In this document: one piece after another, positions 31,001 to 39,669 of the stretch
Numbering within the stretch: position 1 is the first letter of the stretch
Layout: each line of letters opens with the position of its first letter
Translations under genes and position numbers: made by a program
Notes under the pieces: generated by a model
What the model was told of the DNA's origin: nothing
The model's input: only the letters and a program-made list of their open reading frames with translations
The model's database searches: none
Source: Paenibacillus_D sp047238105
GTDB lineage: Bacteria; Bacillota; Bacilli; Paenibacillales; Paenibacillaceae
Direction of reading: 5' to 3'
DNA: 64,000 bases
Assembly: GCF_047238105.1 (NCBI RefSeq)
Contig: NZ_JBDFMD010000001.1
Span: 5,456,001 to 5,520,000, forward strand

Positions 31001-33429
31001 TCGCATTCCATCCGCAGCATCCGAGCATCGTCTATGCCGGGACCAGGTACAGCGAAGATGGCGGACAGACTTGGCAGATCAGGGAGAAAAACGTAGTGGC
31101 GGTGTCGCCGCACAACGGCGATCATATATGGGCGGTTAACGGCAATACGTTGTATTATTCTGAGGATCGGGGCGTAACATGGACAGTGAACAGCCTGTTC
31201 GACGAGGAGAATACGAGCCTGGTCCGCAGCGTCAAGCCGGACATCGCCGATCCGGACCGGTACTGGGTGGCAACAGATCATGGCATCTACCGGTTCGACG
31301 GAGAAACATACGACTACCTGGATGAATCCTACGGGTTCGTCCGCGATTCCGATGGCGAGCTGGAGATGTTCGATATCGCCCAGAATCCGCACAATCCGCT
31401 TCATCTGGTAGCAGGGGGGAACAACCGTTTCCGGGCGCCGAGCATCGGGATGTTCCAGAGTCTGGACGGCGGCGAGAGCTGGCACCTCGTACCCGGCATG
31501 GCCGGGGTGAGAGATATATGGGTGCTTGCGTTCCATCCCAACCTTCCCCAGGTCTATGTCGCGACCTCCAATGGCACCTGGGTGTATGAGTACGAGCATT
31601 TTGTCTCGCCGGCCAAGCTGGAGCTGCTGCCCACAGACGACGCGTATGTGAGCAGCGCCGCCAATGCGCGGGATACGAATTATGGCGCTGACGCGGAGCT
31701 GAAGGTTACGGATACGGCAGCTCCTGATGGCGACGCAGCCGCATATTTCAAATTCGATTTGAGCTCGATCACAGGTGATATCCAGAGTGCGACGTTCAAT
31801 GTATACAACAGCGGCATGCAGCCGGAAGGGCCAGCAGTTACGCTGGATCTGGATGCAGCGGGGGCAGACTGGTCGGAGTCGGCATTGACATGGAACAACC
31901 GGCCTGCAGGCGGACAGTCGCTGGCCAATGCGAGCGCCAGCGGCGTTAACGTATGGGAACGCTTCGATATTACCGCCTATGTGCAGGAGCGCTTCGATCA
32001 AGGGCTGCCGCTAAGCCTGGTGCTGCAGGAGAGTCAGCAATCCGGCAATGTGATCACCTTCCATGCCAAAGAAGCGGCTGCGCATCATCCTTATCTGGAG
32101 ATCATCACGACCGGCAATGCAACCGATCCGGGGACCGAGCCTGAGCCAAATCCGAATCCGAATCCGAACCCGAATCCGAATCAAGATTCGAATCCGAGTG
32201 CTCAGCCTGATGCTGAGGATCAGGATGAGCCGGGGGCGGGGCCGGCAGTGGTCGAGCAGCCGGACGGTACGCAGCAAAGTGTAGTCATACGCCAATCCGA
32301 GCAGGAGCCGGGCGTAGGCTTGATCGACGTGGAGGAGGCAGCGGTGTCGGTGGCGCTCGACGTGCAGTCCTTTCTCGACATGGAGCGCGCAAGCGCGCAA
32401 GCGCTGTCGCTGCTGCGGGTGAGTGCCGCAACGGGCATCTATGAGCTGCCGATGGACGTGGTCCGGGAGCTGCGCGAGCAGCATCCGGCTTTGAGCAGGC
32501 TGACACTGACGATCGCGGCGCTGCCGGACGCAGACGCGGCTCAGGCCAGGGATGGTCTGCTCGCGCAAGGACTCCGGCCGATCGGCGAACCGATGGCGTT
32601 CAGCTTGTCCGCGACCGACGCATCGGGAGCGTCCTTGCCCATCGAGAAGTTCAGCCGCTATGTGAAGCGGGCCATCGTCGCGGCAGCGCCGCCGGACCCG
32701 GACCGTGCCGTCGTCATGTGGTGGCATGCGGAAGCGGGGCAATGGGAGCCGGTGCCGACGGTGGTCGGCGGCACCGGCAATGAGCGGCAGGTCTGGTTCC
32801 AACGGCAGGGCAACAGCCGCTACGCCCTGGTCGAAGGCGCGTCTGTCTTCACGGATCTGACCGGGCATTGGGCACATGCTACAATCCAGCGTCTGGCGGC
32901 CAAGCAGATCGTCAACGGTGTCTCGCCAACCCGTTATGCGCCGGGGGAGCCGCTGACACGCGCCCAGTTCACGACGATGCTGACCCGGGCACTCGCACTC
33001 TCCGGTTACAGCCGTACCTTGCCTGCCGATGTGGCGGACGGGACCTGGTACGCCGATCCCGTCTCACGGGCGATGGCTGCGGAGCTGGTACAGGGTTACC
33101 CGGATGGCGGGTTCCATCCCCATCAGCTGCTGACGCGGCAGGAGATGGCAGTCCTGGCTGACCGGGCCCAGCGGTATGCAGCCGGTGGGCAGGCAGCGGA
33201 CACTGCGCCAGGGGATGAGTCGTTCCGGGACGCGGAGGCCATCGCGCCGTGGGCGGCAGAGGCAGTGGCAGCGCTGGCCCGTCAGGACATCCTTACGGGA
33301 ATGCCGGACGGGCGCTTCGCCCCCCGGGAGACGACGACACGCGCGGAAGCCGCGGCGGTGCTGTACCGGCTGATGGTACGGCTGGCGTTTATCAACGACG
33401 TGAATAGCGAAGGGGGGCTTGGACATTGA
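25042..33429 (+). CDS. Giant SLH-anchored protein with two Asp-box propeller units
   Basis: A cell-surface protein of about 2,795 residues. Order: signal peptide (cleavage likely after VYA, residue 27); acidic Glu/Asp/Ala linker (28-90); DNRLRE (94-255); Ig-like (260-363); Asp-box propeller 1 (367-1050); DNRLRE (1052-1218); DNRLRE (1239-1402); Ig-like (1407-1508); propeller 2 (1512-2188); DNRLRE (2192-2357); Asn-Pro repeat linker (2363-2380); a pre-SLH domain; three SLH repeats (about 2604-2787, e.g. FTDLTGHWA, YPDGGFHP, MPDGRFAPRE). It amounts to two tandem copies of the 17027 protein plus a wall anchor. The frame is open to 24865, but promoter P3 lies inside that extension; the ATG at 25042 has AAGGAAGGGG 9 nt upstream. 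Function unknown; polysaccharide binding or cleavage at the cell surface is inferred from context. Confidence 0.85.
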   Translation: MTKMKPLSRALIMMLVLLLIAGNVVYALPESETVQEIEQEQMETEAGGEDDAAAENEAEAEDTADADAGADADVDADTGAGAEAVYELAALPSAALTPVEDSYADGVLPDQSFGSAIRTIVRDVPGNMNDKIAYYKFDLSMAEVRADRAVLRLYVHDIAPQQLATTVSAYAVADNSWSEGSLTWNNRPEVQDKLSSATAETVNAWIELDVTDYVRQHADPGGMLSIAVLDDAQQNRAVRMYTKENNEHRPVLLVTEEPPYIKSSSPANGEKHVPVSLPSIEIAFDREMDPATLNPSTIQLLDGNDNPLSYTGDVSGTDTYTIHVPGPLSLATIYKVVATAQVRDAEGVYIEEPSIISFTTLPETDNALTTTRYTPWWVNLHLTTPESVAGGKRGGEGAQRVWSYGVDPSNSQHVMLGSDTIAVYNSEDGGDSYSIRSGGLEIIGTVDIAISPDDGDVAYVATTAGREADKTNTTVHSGIWKTTDRGQSWRHVLHTPYYRYPSAYLIRFGEPDAPSGIRPIYAATHLEGVFKSVDEGKSWDYLGLSGQTIGDLTVDPANGRLIAASFENGIMVSENDGATWQAMNTNLPSTEAYGITVHPDDPDLWVAAVDNTAYRSENAGASWTALPRPSGMNETKKLRRVMFGASPGGGEHPRLYVQAEDVAYNLRYSTDLGASWNTPVIDNQYGFSQGITGYAADAMKPDYSDPYTIWATFSSNPFKSTDGGQTFVNAASGYSGHRASDFLFDEEDEHNIFIALIDRGIAKSIDPGKSGVYPMFEDLTSDNAIRYEGAKTVHSIARNPNDPDHLIFNIGHWNTHTILAQTFDNGRTMAHIEGTAGNNIKVLEFHPQNPQIIYAGTRFSTDGGATWQFRDQNVLAVSPLNGDRIWGVIQSGDLTTLYESTDAGATWTENPVFDSANTIPIRSVEADLSSEQIYWVTTNNGIYRFENGTHTFIGEQQGLVPNVDGNMEIFSIAQNPHNHQHFVAGGYNTNRGPSEGLFESLDGGASWHLVPGMAGVRDIWVIEFHPSLPHVYVGTSHGTWVYEYENFVDPARTVLPPTDDAYVNSIEADRNTNFGSADRLFARDAAGEGFDRITYLKFDISGVEGEIQSAALNLHNFQMNPYEPSVMLDVFAAGDGWDEGTVTWNNRPDLLEPLASVSVSDINLWERFDLTAYIRSQRAANETTISLAVADTTEAAKAVLFYSKEANGKHPFLEIITTGNESDPGIDPEPNEPMEPLPSTELLPVDDAFVNASSPDDNTGQLPRAVVRNPAGDANDRIAYFKFDLSEIDHRADRAWLRLYPYQMNPDVGPTTVSAHAVADNSWSETTVTWNNRPDIGRSLSNATVAELQEWIELDVTSWVREQIADEAPVSLAVQGDPVYNRAITFYTKENADYRPVLLVEEKPPYVQESEPANGARHLPLDLERITLTFDREMDTSTLVPANVKLLQEDQEIAYANYTSDATSITIELPERLAYLTTYKVEVTDAVKDAEGRAAAGETVSFTTIPETRDELTTTRYAPWWVNLHMTTPDSVAANVAGGDGAQRIWSLAIDPSDPSHVMMGTDTTGVFASEDGGLSFEISNNGLEISSTVDMAISPDDGDVIYVATTAAREVRPTEMNNKTGIWKSVDRGRSWKQVFHTSYYRYSSTHLIHFGEPDTASGIRPVYIASHQDGVFKSSDEGQSWEYLGLSGNTIGAMVLDAAQGRIIVASQENGILVSEDDGVTWEARNSTLPSAEGYGITVHPDDPDVWVAAIDNTIYRSEDAGSSWTALARPADIPQARKMRKVMFGAYRGEGETPMLYMMSNDTPDVYRYSTDLGESWHRAAIDNTVGFVQGIRGFRADALKTDPHDPELVWASFNSNFFKSEDGGRTFFKAGSGFSGHRASGFLFDENDDHNIYIAYIDRGIIKSIDPGKDGVYPMFFEMTYDDAIRYEGAKTGHSIARNPLDPDHIIFNVGHWNVHTILAESFDGGKTMQHIPGTEGNNVKLIAFHPQHPSIVYAGTRYSEDGGQTWQIREKNVVAVSPHNGDHIWAVNGNTLYYSEDRGVTWTVNSLFDEENTSLVRSVKPDIADPDRYWVATDHGIYRFDGETYDYLDESYGFVRDSDGELEMFDIAQNPHNPLHLVAGGNNRFRAPSIGMFQSLDGGESWHLVPGMAGVRDIWVLAFHPNLPQVYVATSNGTWVYEYEHFVSPAKLELLPTDDAYVSSAANARDTNYGADAELKVTDTAAPDGDAAAYFKFDLSSITGDIQSATFNVYNSGMQPEGPAVTLDLDAAGADWSESALTWNNRPAGGQSLANASASGVNVWERFDITAYVQERFDQGLPLSLVLQESQQSGNVITFHAKEAAAHHPYLEIITTGNATDPGTEPEPNPNPNPNPNPNQDSNPSAQPDAEDQDEPGAGPAVVEQPDGTQQSVVIRQSEQEPGVGLIDVEEAAVSVALDVQSFLDMERASAQALSLLRVSAATGIYELPMDVVRELREQHPALSRLTLTIAALPDADAAQARDGLLAQGLRPIGEPMAFSLSATDASGASLPIEKFSRYVKRAIVAAAPPDPDRAVVMWWHAEAGQWEPVPTVVGGTGNERQVWFQRQGNSRYALVEGASVFTDLTGHWAHATIQRLAAKQIVNGVSPTRYAPGEPLTRAQFTTMLTRALALSGYSRTLPADVADGTWYADPVSRAMAAELVQGYPDGGFHPHQLLTRQEMAVLADRAQRYAAGGQAADTAPGDESFRDAEAIAPWAAEAVAALARQDILTGMPDGRFAPRETTTRAEAAAVLYRLMVRLAFINDVNSEGGLGH
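25141..25290 (+). repeat. Acidic Glu/Asp/Ala low-complexity linker
   Basis: Imperfect GATGCxGAT and GCAGAAGC-like repeats encode an acidic spacer between the signal peptide and the first DNRLRE domain. It is probably a flexible wall-crossing or spacing segment. The paralogue at 17027 lacks it. Confidence 0.7.
25320..28695 (+). repeat. Propeller unit 1 (DNRLRE-Ig-propeller-DNRLRE)
   Basis: First intragenic unit of the giant protein. It aligns in domain order with 28755-32110 and with nearly all of the 17027 gene. Fixed landmarks are RYTPWWVNLHLTT, GYSGHRASDFLFDE, GHWNTHTILAQ and PGMAGVRDIW. Confidence 0.8.
28755..32110 (+). repeat. Propeller unit 2 (DNRLRE-Ig-propeller-DNRLRE)
   Basis: Second intragenic unit. 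Landmarks are RYAPWWVNLHMTT, GFSGHRASGFLFDE, GHWNVHTILAE and PGMAGVRDIW. Codon-level differences from unit 1 are frequent, so the duplication is not recent. Confidence 0.8.
32147..32182 (+). repeat. Asn-Pro codon repeat
   Basis: Tandem copies of AATCCG/AACCCG encode an Asn-Pro repeat linking the last DNRLRE domain to the pre-SLH region. A hexanucleotide tract like this can change length by slippage, which would vary the reach of the enzyme from the wall. Confidence 0.75.
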
Positions 33430-36400
33430 AGCGGAGTCTGTGTCTGCTATTAATCACGTGCCTTCTTCTTGCAATTAGTGAAAAGTCCGTTTACGCTGCC
33501 CAGCCAACCGGTATTGAGCTGGAAGCCTTATTGCCAGAAGCGGATACATTCATTCAAAGTAATTCATCATCTCAACAAGGCGATGGTCCCCATCGTTGCT
33601 AGGGGGCCGGGCGAGCCTTTGAAAATCGGTTTGCTGCGTTTCTCTCTGAATGAAATACCTGCCGGATCAACTATTCTCGCAGCAGAGCTTTCATTGTCCG
33701 CTACTTATACCGGTTCAGCCCCGAGTGGAGGGAGTCTAGCCGTTCAGAGAGCTGTCCCTTCGACAGTGGGCGGTTGGGAGGAGAATGTTCGTTGGGGGGA
33801 CGCTGTCGTCCCCTCCGCTGGCAATGAACTCGTTCTTGCTCCACTCCCTGCAAAAGATCAAACAGTAACAGTTGATGTGCTGCGCTTGATCGAGGAGAAT
33901 GAGGCAGCCGCTTCAATGGATTTCTATATTTCAACAGATGCTGTATTAAATGGGAACGCCAAGGATGTGAACATTTATAGTAGAGAAATGTGGGATACCT
34001 ATCCGGAAAAGCCGGATTTGAGACCAAAATTGAAATTGGTTATCGATGCGCCGCTTTACTCCGTGAGCGGTACTGTAGCGACAGCAGATGGCCAAGCGTT
34101 AACGGGTGCGGAGCTATCGCTATACCGAAGTACGGCTCCCCAAGCTCTTCTTAGCTCCACGATTTCGGATAACCAGGGAGCATATCGTTTTGCTGACAGC
34201 TATCTGGAAGGAAACTATATTGTAAAAGCTGCAAAACAAGGATATCTACCGCAAACTTTATCCATTTCAATAGATACCGAAGATGTGGATTCGGCGGATT
34301 TTATTCTTGTAGAAGGAATGGTGCCTCAAGTTATTGAAAGTTCGCCCTCAAGACATGATCAAGAGGTAGATGTCCATCTGGGACATATTGTGTTGCAATT
34401 CAACGAGCAGATGGTTTTGGACAGCTTGAACCCCGATACTATTCAATTGAAGAAGCTAGGAACAGCTGGAGCTGCGGAAGACATCGAATACGCAAGCTAT
34501 GAGAGAACTCCCACATCCTATATGTTGCTACTAGACAGTCATCTGGAGCACGGTACGACATATGGCGTCACTATTACTACATCTGTAGAGAGCGCAGAGG
34601 GGATTCAACCGGATACTGAGGATACGCTGACTTTTACTACGGCGACCATTGGTTACGATACGCTTCCTCCAGAGGTTGATATTCATAATGAATTAGCTCA
34701 AATGGGTTATTTGGATGTAACCTTATATGGCGCGGATCCGAGTGGTCAACTTGACGCCACCGCAAGTATTCGACAAACCATTGAACGGGCATTCCAATAC
34801 AATATGGCAGTTTTCTTTCCCAGCGGTACCTATCTGGTAAGCGACACTCTTCATCTGAAGCAAGACCTTGCTACTTTTGACAACAGGAAACGGCAGGGTC
34901 ATGTGCTGATAGGGGACACGCGGGGATCACGTCCACTGATTAAACTGGCTGACAACGCTGCTGGCTTTCAGGACGATTCCAAGCCGGAGGGCAATGCGGT
35001 TCAGCCGGCATCGATCAAGCCGATATTTTATTTCTGGCATGAGAATGTCGCCTGGCCAGGAAATGCAGCTGGTCAAAAGGCGAACGAGAACTACAATCAA
35101 GTAATTCGTGGTATTGACTTCGATTTGGGCACGGGCAATTCCGGTGCTGTGGCTATCCGCCATCGCGGGGCAGAGGGAAGCGCCATTACGGATGTGCATA
35201 TCTCAGCATACGGCGCGTTCGCCGGAGTATATGAATTACTGGGCAGCGGCGGCAGTATCACGAATCTTGCAGTAGACGGCGGCAAATATGGTATCTATGC
35301 CCCTTGGGGACAGCCGATTCCGCTTATTACCGGATTGACATTAAATGACCAGACGAACCTAGCCATTTACTACACGAAATGGACACCGCTTACGATCGTT
35401 GGTTTTGAGATCAGAAAAGAAGAGGGACCGGTGTTTTCATTAGCCAAAGATGAGACTGATGCATTAGGCGCAGCAGAATCAGCAGGTAATATTTCGCTTG
35501 TAGACGGAATAATCGAATTAACAGGCGACAGCAACGAGGATACCGTGATCGAGAATACGGACCGATCCATCTATATGAAGAATGTCTATATCAAGCATGC
35601 CGAACGATTAGCGTCTCATGCAGAAGAAGGCACAATTCATGAGATCGTACAGCCGTCGAGCTGGACAGTCGTAGATGAATATGCCTATAGCACGAATTAC
35701 TCCGATCCGTCCAAGCTGATTAACGGCACCTATTCCAACGAAACGGTCTATGAGCAGCAGATTTCTGCAACAGAGCCGCCAGTGGATATAATCTCAAAAC
35801 ACATTGTCCCAGAAACGTACTTTCGGCCTTTGGATGTTGATGTGATTAATGTAAAGCAGGCTCCCTACAACGCAAAAGGCGACGGGGTCTCTGACGACAC
35901 TGCTGCGATACAGGCAGCTATAGATGCGGGAAGCAAGGTGTTTCTGCCAAGAGGCGTCTATAATGTCAGTGATACATTAAGGTTACGGGCAAATACGATG
36001 TTGTTTGGCGTGGCCAGACATATTACACTAATCGATCCGGGCACGTGGAGTGAAGCTGAGGAGACCCCTGTTATTATCACCCCAGACGATGCTTCGGCGA
36101 GCACCTCCATGTCAAACTTTAAGATTTTGTTGCGGAATTCTAGTCATCACATTCAAGCGATTAAGTGGATGGCGGGCAGACATTCGATCGTGCGTGACGT
36201 GTGGGTGTACATGCATCCTTTGGATTCGGTGGAGCTTCCAAATCCGCCACATCCGCTTCGCCGGACAGTGATTACAGGTAACGGAGGGGGACGTTGGTAC
36301 AACACGCTAGGCATGATTGCGGCAGACTCCAAGAACGATCACTCCAGGCAGTTGCTGATTGAAGGAACTTCAGAGCCGCTCACCTTCTATATGCTGCATA

Positions 36401-38097
36401 ATCAATATCACCAGGCACCAAGAATGGCAGAGATCTCGAATGCTTCGAATGTGACGATCTATTCTCTTAAGAGCGAGACTATTCTTAATCCAAGCAACTG
36501 GACGGGCGGGCCATGGCCCATCTCGATAGGGATTGATGATTCAACTGATATTACGATTATCGGTTATGCAGGGTTGGCGCAGATGGAGCCAGGACGGGGA
36601 ATTGTAGAGGTGAATAATTCGTCAAATGTGCTCATGGCTAACTTCGCTACTTGGGGTGAGCACCATTATGCTACCGATTCCTGGTATTACGTGAAGGAAA
36701 TCATTAATGGCCACACGAGCTTCATCAAGGCAAGCAGTATATTGAATCTGTATCGTCGGGATGGACTTCCGGGAGGCAGTGTGCAGAATTCTTACTTTCC
36801 AATACAAATGGTTGAGAGCAACGGAGACCCGCTAATTCATGTGCTTGATGGAGAAGTGAAAATAAGCAAATCTGGCACCATCCTTCACAACTCCACCCGA
36901 GCGGACGGATCAACTGCTCAACTGGTTAGCATAACACACGAGGCATTTCTTGCCGCTGTAGCTGCATTAGAGGTTATGCAATCAGAACGACGCGCTTTAG
37001 TCGTGGAATGGGATGGGCTGATGGAGGACGTGCAGATCGAAATTCCAATTGGTCTTCTGGCTGAACAAGAACACACATTTGAGGATGTGCAGGTCGTATT
37101 GGAAGCAGAGACGATAAGCTACGCCTTTCCCCTGCGTGCGCTGTCTATCCACCATACAGCCAACCGTTTAAAGGCTGAGCCGGAAGAGCTTTCCGTCATC
37201 TTGCATGTACAGCAGCTTACGGAAGCCCAAAGCCGTACATGGCAAGAGGCAGCAAGAAACCAAGGCGCTGCTTTGCTCACACCACCTTTATCATACCGCC
37301 TTACAGCACAAGGAGCTAATGGAGCGGAGATGGATCTCCGTTATTTTAAAGACGAATACGTAGAGATACGGATTGGTTTGACCAGTGCAGAAGATACAAG
37401 CAATCTGACAGGTGTTCAACTGGATGATGAATCGATGGAACTAAAGTTCATTCCGACTATTTTTCAAAATGAACACGAGGGTGTAAAAGCGGTGCTCAGG
37501 AGTCAGGGCAACAGTTTGTATACCATTGTCGCTTCAGATAAAAGTTTTAACGATCTTACGGATCATTGGGCAAGGGCAGATATCGAAATGATGGCTTCCA
37601 AATTGCTTATAAAGGGTGTCAGTTCAACGGAGTTCGCTCCAAACCGGAATATGACGCGCGCAGAATTCGCGGTGCTGCTGACCAGAGCATTGGGCCTTAT
37701 CGAACCTTATTCGTCAACTTTCGATGATGTCCACCAAGGCAGCTGGTATGCAGGTGCAATCGGAGCAGCCGTAAACGCAAAATTAGTAGAAGGTACCGGA
37801 GGGGCAAGCTTTGAGCCTGACGGCTACATTACTCGGGAGCAAATGGCTGTGATGCTGCACAGGGCAAGTATGAGGCTCAACAAGGAGTCGCTTGATAAAG
37901 GTGGTCTTTATGACGAAAGATTCTTGGACTGGAACACAGTTATGCCTTGGGCAAGAGAAGCGATGCATTTTTGTCTGTCGCACAATATTATTCTAGGGAC
38001 TTCCAGTCAACAATTATTGCCTCAGGCATATGCCACAAGAGCGCAAGCGGCAACAATGATAAAGCGGATACTACAACATATCCAATTCATGGATTAA
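33426..38097 (+). CDS. SLH-anchored beta-helix exoenzyme with apparent N-terminal frameshift
   Basis: About 1,557 residues if the frame is restored. A TTG start at 33426 overlaps the preceding stop (TTGA) and has GGGGGG upstream. It reads a signal peptide (KRSLCLLLITCLLLAIS) and the start of a DNRLRE domain (IELEALLPEADTFIQS), then stops at 33600-33602. The rest of the domain (IVARGPGEPLKIGLLRFSL) lies in the +1 frame and continues open to 38097. Removing one C from CCCC at 33588-33591 joins the two. Then follow: carboxypeptidase-regulatory-like domain (about 34045-34310), Ig-like domain (34320-34650), two right-handed beta-helix segments of the pectate-lyase-3/GH55 type (VTLYGADPSGQLDATASI and VKQAPYNAKGDGVSDDTAAI), a pre-SLH domain and three SLH repeats (37540-38090). 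Codon use is visibly more AT-rich than its neighbours. It may be a pseudogene, a sequencing error, or phase-variable. Confidence 0.8.
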
Positions 38098-38113
38098 GTA
38101 TGTATCTTATGAG

Positions 38114-38144
38114 GACGTCTGCCCGGGCGCAGACGTCTTTTTTT
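38114..38144 (+). terminator. Intrinsic terminator
   Basis: GACGTCTGC (38114-38122) pairs perfectly with GCAGACGTC (38129-38137) and is followed by seven T (38138-38144). It closes the giant-protein/beta-helix operon 17 nt after the stop and insulates it from promoter P4. Confidence 0.92.
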
Positions 38145-38153
38145 CTTTGCAAG

Positions 38154-38204
38154 ACAACTCTCTCTCCAGCAGACATGGCATGGGAGGGGCAGACTGCGTA
38201 TAAT
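38154..38204 (+). promoter_or_regulatory. P4: ACAA/ACATG-type regulated promoter
   Basis: AGACAAC (ACAA at 38154), AGACATGG (ACATG at 38173, 19 bp later), perfect TATAAT at 38199, 26 bp after ACATG. It drives the sulfatase and the TCS-2 kinase/regulator genes, so TCS-2 would be autoregulated. Confidence 0.8.
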
Positions 38205-38268
38205 CTTGATTTATAAATTTATATGTTCTGGTCATATAACAGCTTTCAACTAACGGAAGGGGATCCCC

Positions 38269-39609
38269 ATGAATGACAAGAAGCCGAATGTAATTGTGTT
38301 CTTTACTGACCAGCAGCGCTGGGACACGACGGGCGTGCATGGCAATCCGCTGGGACTGACACCGAACTTTGACTGGATGGCGATGAACGGCACGCATCTA
38401 TACCATTCTTTCACCAACCAGCCGGTCTGCGGACCGGCCAGAGCCTGCCTGCAGACCGGGATGTACGGGACATCGACAGGCTGCTTCAGGAACAATATCC
38501 CGCTGCCGGATACCGTGCCTACGTTGGCAGAGAGCTTCAACCGGCACGGCTATGATACCGCATACATCGGCAAATGGCATCTGGCGGCGACGAAGACAGA
38601 GCCCGTGCCGGTGGAGAGGCGGGGCGGCTATCGCGAGTGGCTCGCAGCCGACGCGCTCGAGCTGATGTCCGACGCTTACCACACGGTGGTCTACAACAAG
38701 GAGAACGAGCAGGTGAAGCTGCCGGGCTACCGTGTTGATGCGCTGACCGATGCGGCGATCCGCTATATCGATCAGCGGGACCCGGAGAAGCCGTTCTTCC
38801 TCTTCTTGTCGCTGCTGGAGCCGCATCAGCAGAACTACAATGACGACTACAGCGCCCCGGCCATCTACAAAGACAGCTATCACTCGGCCTGGGTGCCGCC
38901 GGATCTGGCTGCGCTTGGCGGCAATGCCCATCAGAAGCTTGGAGGCTACTATGGCATGGTCAAGCGCATCGATGAGGCGCTCGGCCGCTTGCTCGATACG
39001 CTGCGCAGCCTGGATCTGATCGACGAAACGATCGTGCTGTTCACCTCCGACCACGCCTGCCACTTCAATACCCGTTCCAATGAGTACAAGCGCAGCTGCC
39101 ATGAAAGCTCGATTCGGGTGCCTACGGCTATCATCGGACCCGGCTTCGAGGGGGGAGGCAGGCGCCGGGAGCTGACAGGCATCGTCGATCTGCCCCCGAC
39201 ACTGCTGGAGGCTGCCGGGATCGAGCGTCCCGAAGCGATGGAGGGCCGCTCGCTCATGCCTCTGCTGAATCGGCAGCAGACGGAGTGGCGCGATGAGCTG
39301 TTCGTGCAGATCAGCGAGTCGCAGGTAGGCAGGGCGCTGCGGACGCCGAAGTGGAAATATGCCGTGCATGCGCCTGGCGTCCATCCCCGGGAGGAGTCTG
39401 GTTCGCAGCACTATGTTGAGCAGTTCCTGTACGATCTCGAAGCCGATCCGTACGAGCTGATGAATCTGGCAGGCGTGCCGGCTTTTTCCGATATCGCGGA
39501 GCAGCTGCGCACCCGGCTCGCAGAGCGGATCCGGGAGGTCGAAGGCATCGACTGCACCATAGCGCCGGCGGAGGAGAAGATCCTGCATCTGCGCAAGCCC
39601 GGACTCTAA
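38269..39609 (+). CDS. Cytoplasmic S1-family (Cys-type) sulfatase
   Basis: A 446-residue sulfatase. The formylglycine signature is C54-G-P-A-R58. The first metal site is FFTDQQRWD and the second is FTSDHACHFNTRSNEYKRS, where Cys-His replaces the more usual Gly-x, close to the 23-1417 enzyme in length but not in detail. There is no signal peptide. The start has GGAAGGGG about 7 nt upstream. It is the first gene of the unit that also carries TCS-2, so production of this sulfatase and of the sensor are tied together. Confidence 0.92.
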   Translation: MNDKKPNVIVFFTDQQRWDTTGVHGNPLGLTPNFDWMAMNGTHLYHSFTNQPVCGPARACLQTGMYGTSTGCFRNNIPLPDTVPTLAESFNRHGYDTAYIGKWHLAATKTEPVPVERRGGYREWLAADALELMSDAYHTVVYNKENEQVKLPGYRVDALTDAAIRYIDQRDPEKPFFLFLSLLEPHQQNYNDDYSAPAIYKDSYHSAWVPPDLAALGGNAHQKLGGYYGMVKRIDEALGRLLDTLRSLDLIDETIVLFTSDHACHFNTRSNEYKRSCHESSIRVPTAIIGPGFEGGGRRRELTGIVDLPPTLLEAAGIERPEAMEGRSLMPLLNRQQTEWRDELFVQISESQVGRALRTPKWKYAVHAPGVHPREESGSQHYVEQFLYDLEADPYELMNLAGVPAFSDIAEQLRTRLAERIREVEGIDCTIAPAEEKILHLRKPGL

Positions 39610-39669
39610 CACGAGCGGCGGGTTGTATAGTATGATGAGGATATGAGGACTAGAGGTGGAGGGCTTGCC

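Noticed and set aside
32147..32182. Hexanucleotide repeats considered as a CRISPR-like or microsatellite array
   Set aside because: They are in-frame Asn-Pro codons inside a linker, without spacers; no CRISPR array or cas gene is visible in the window.
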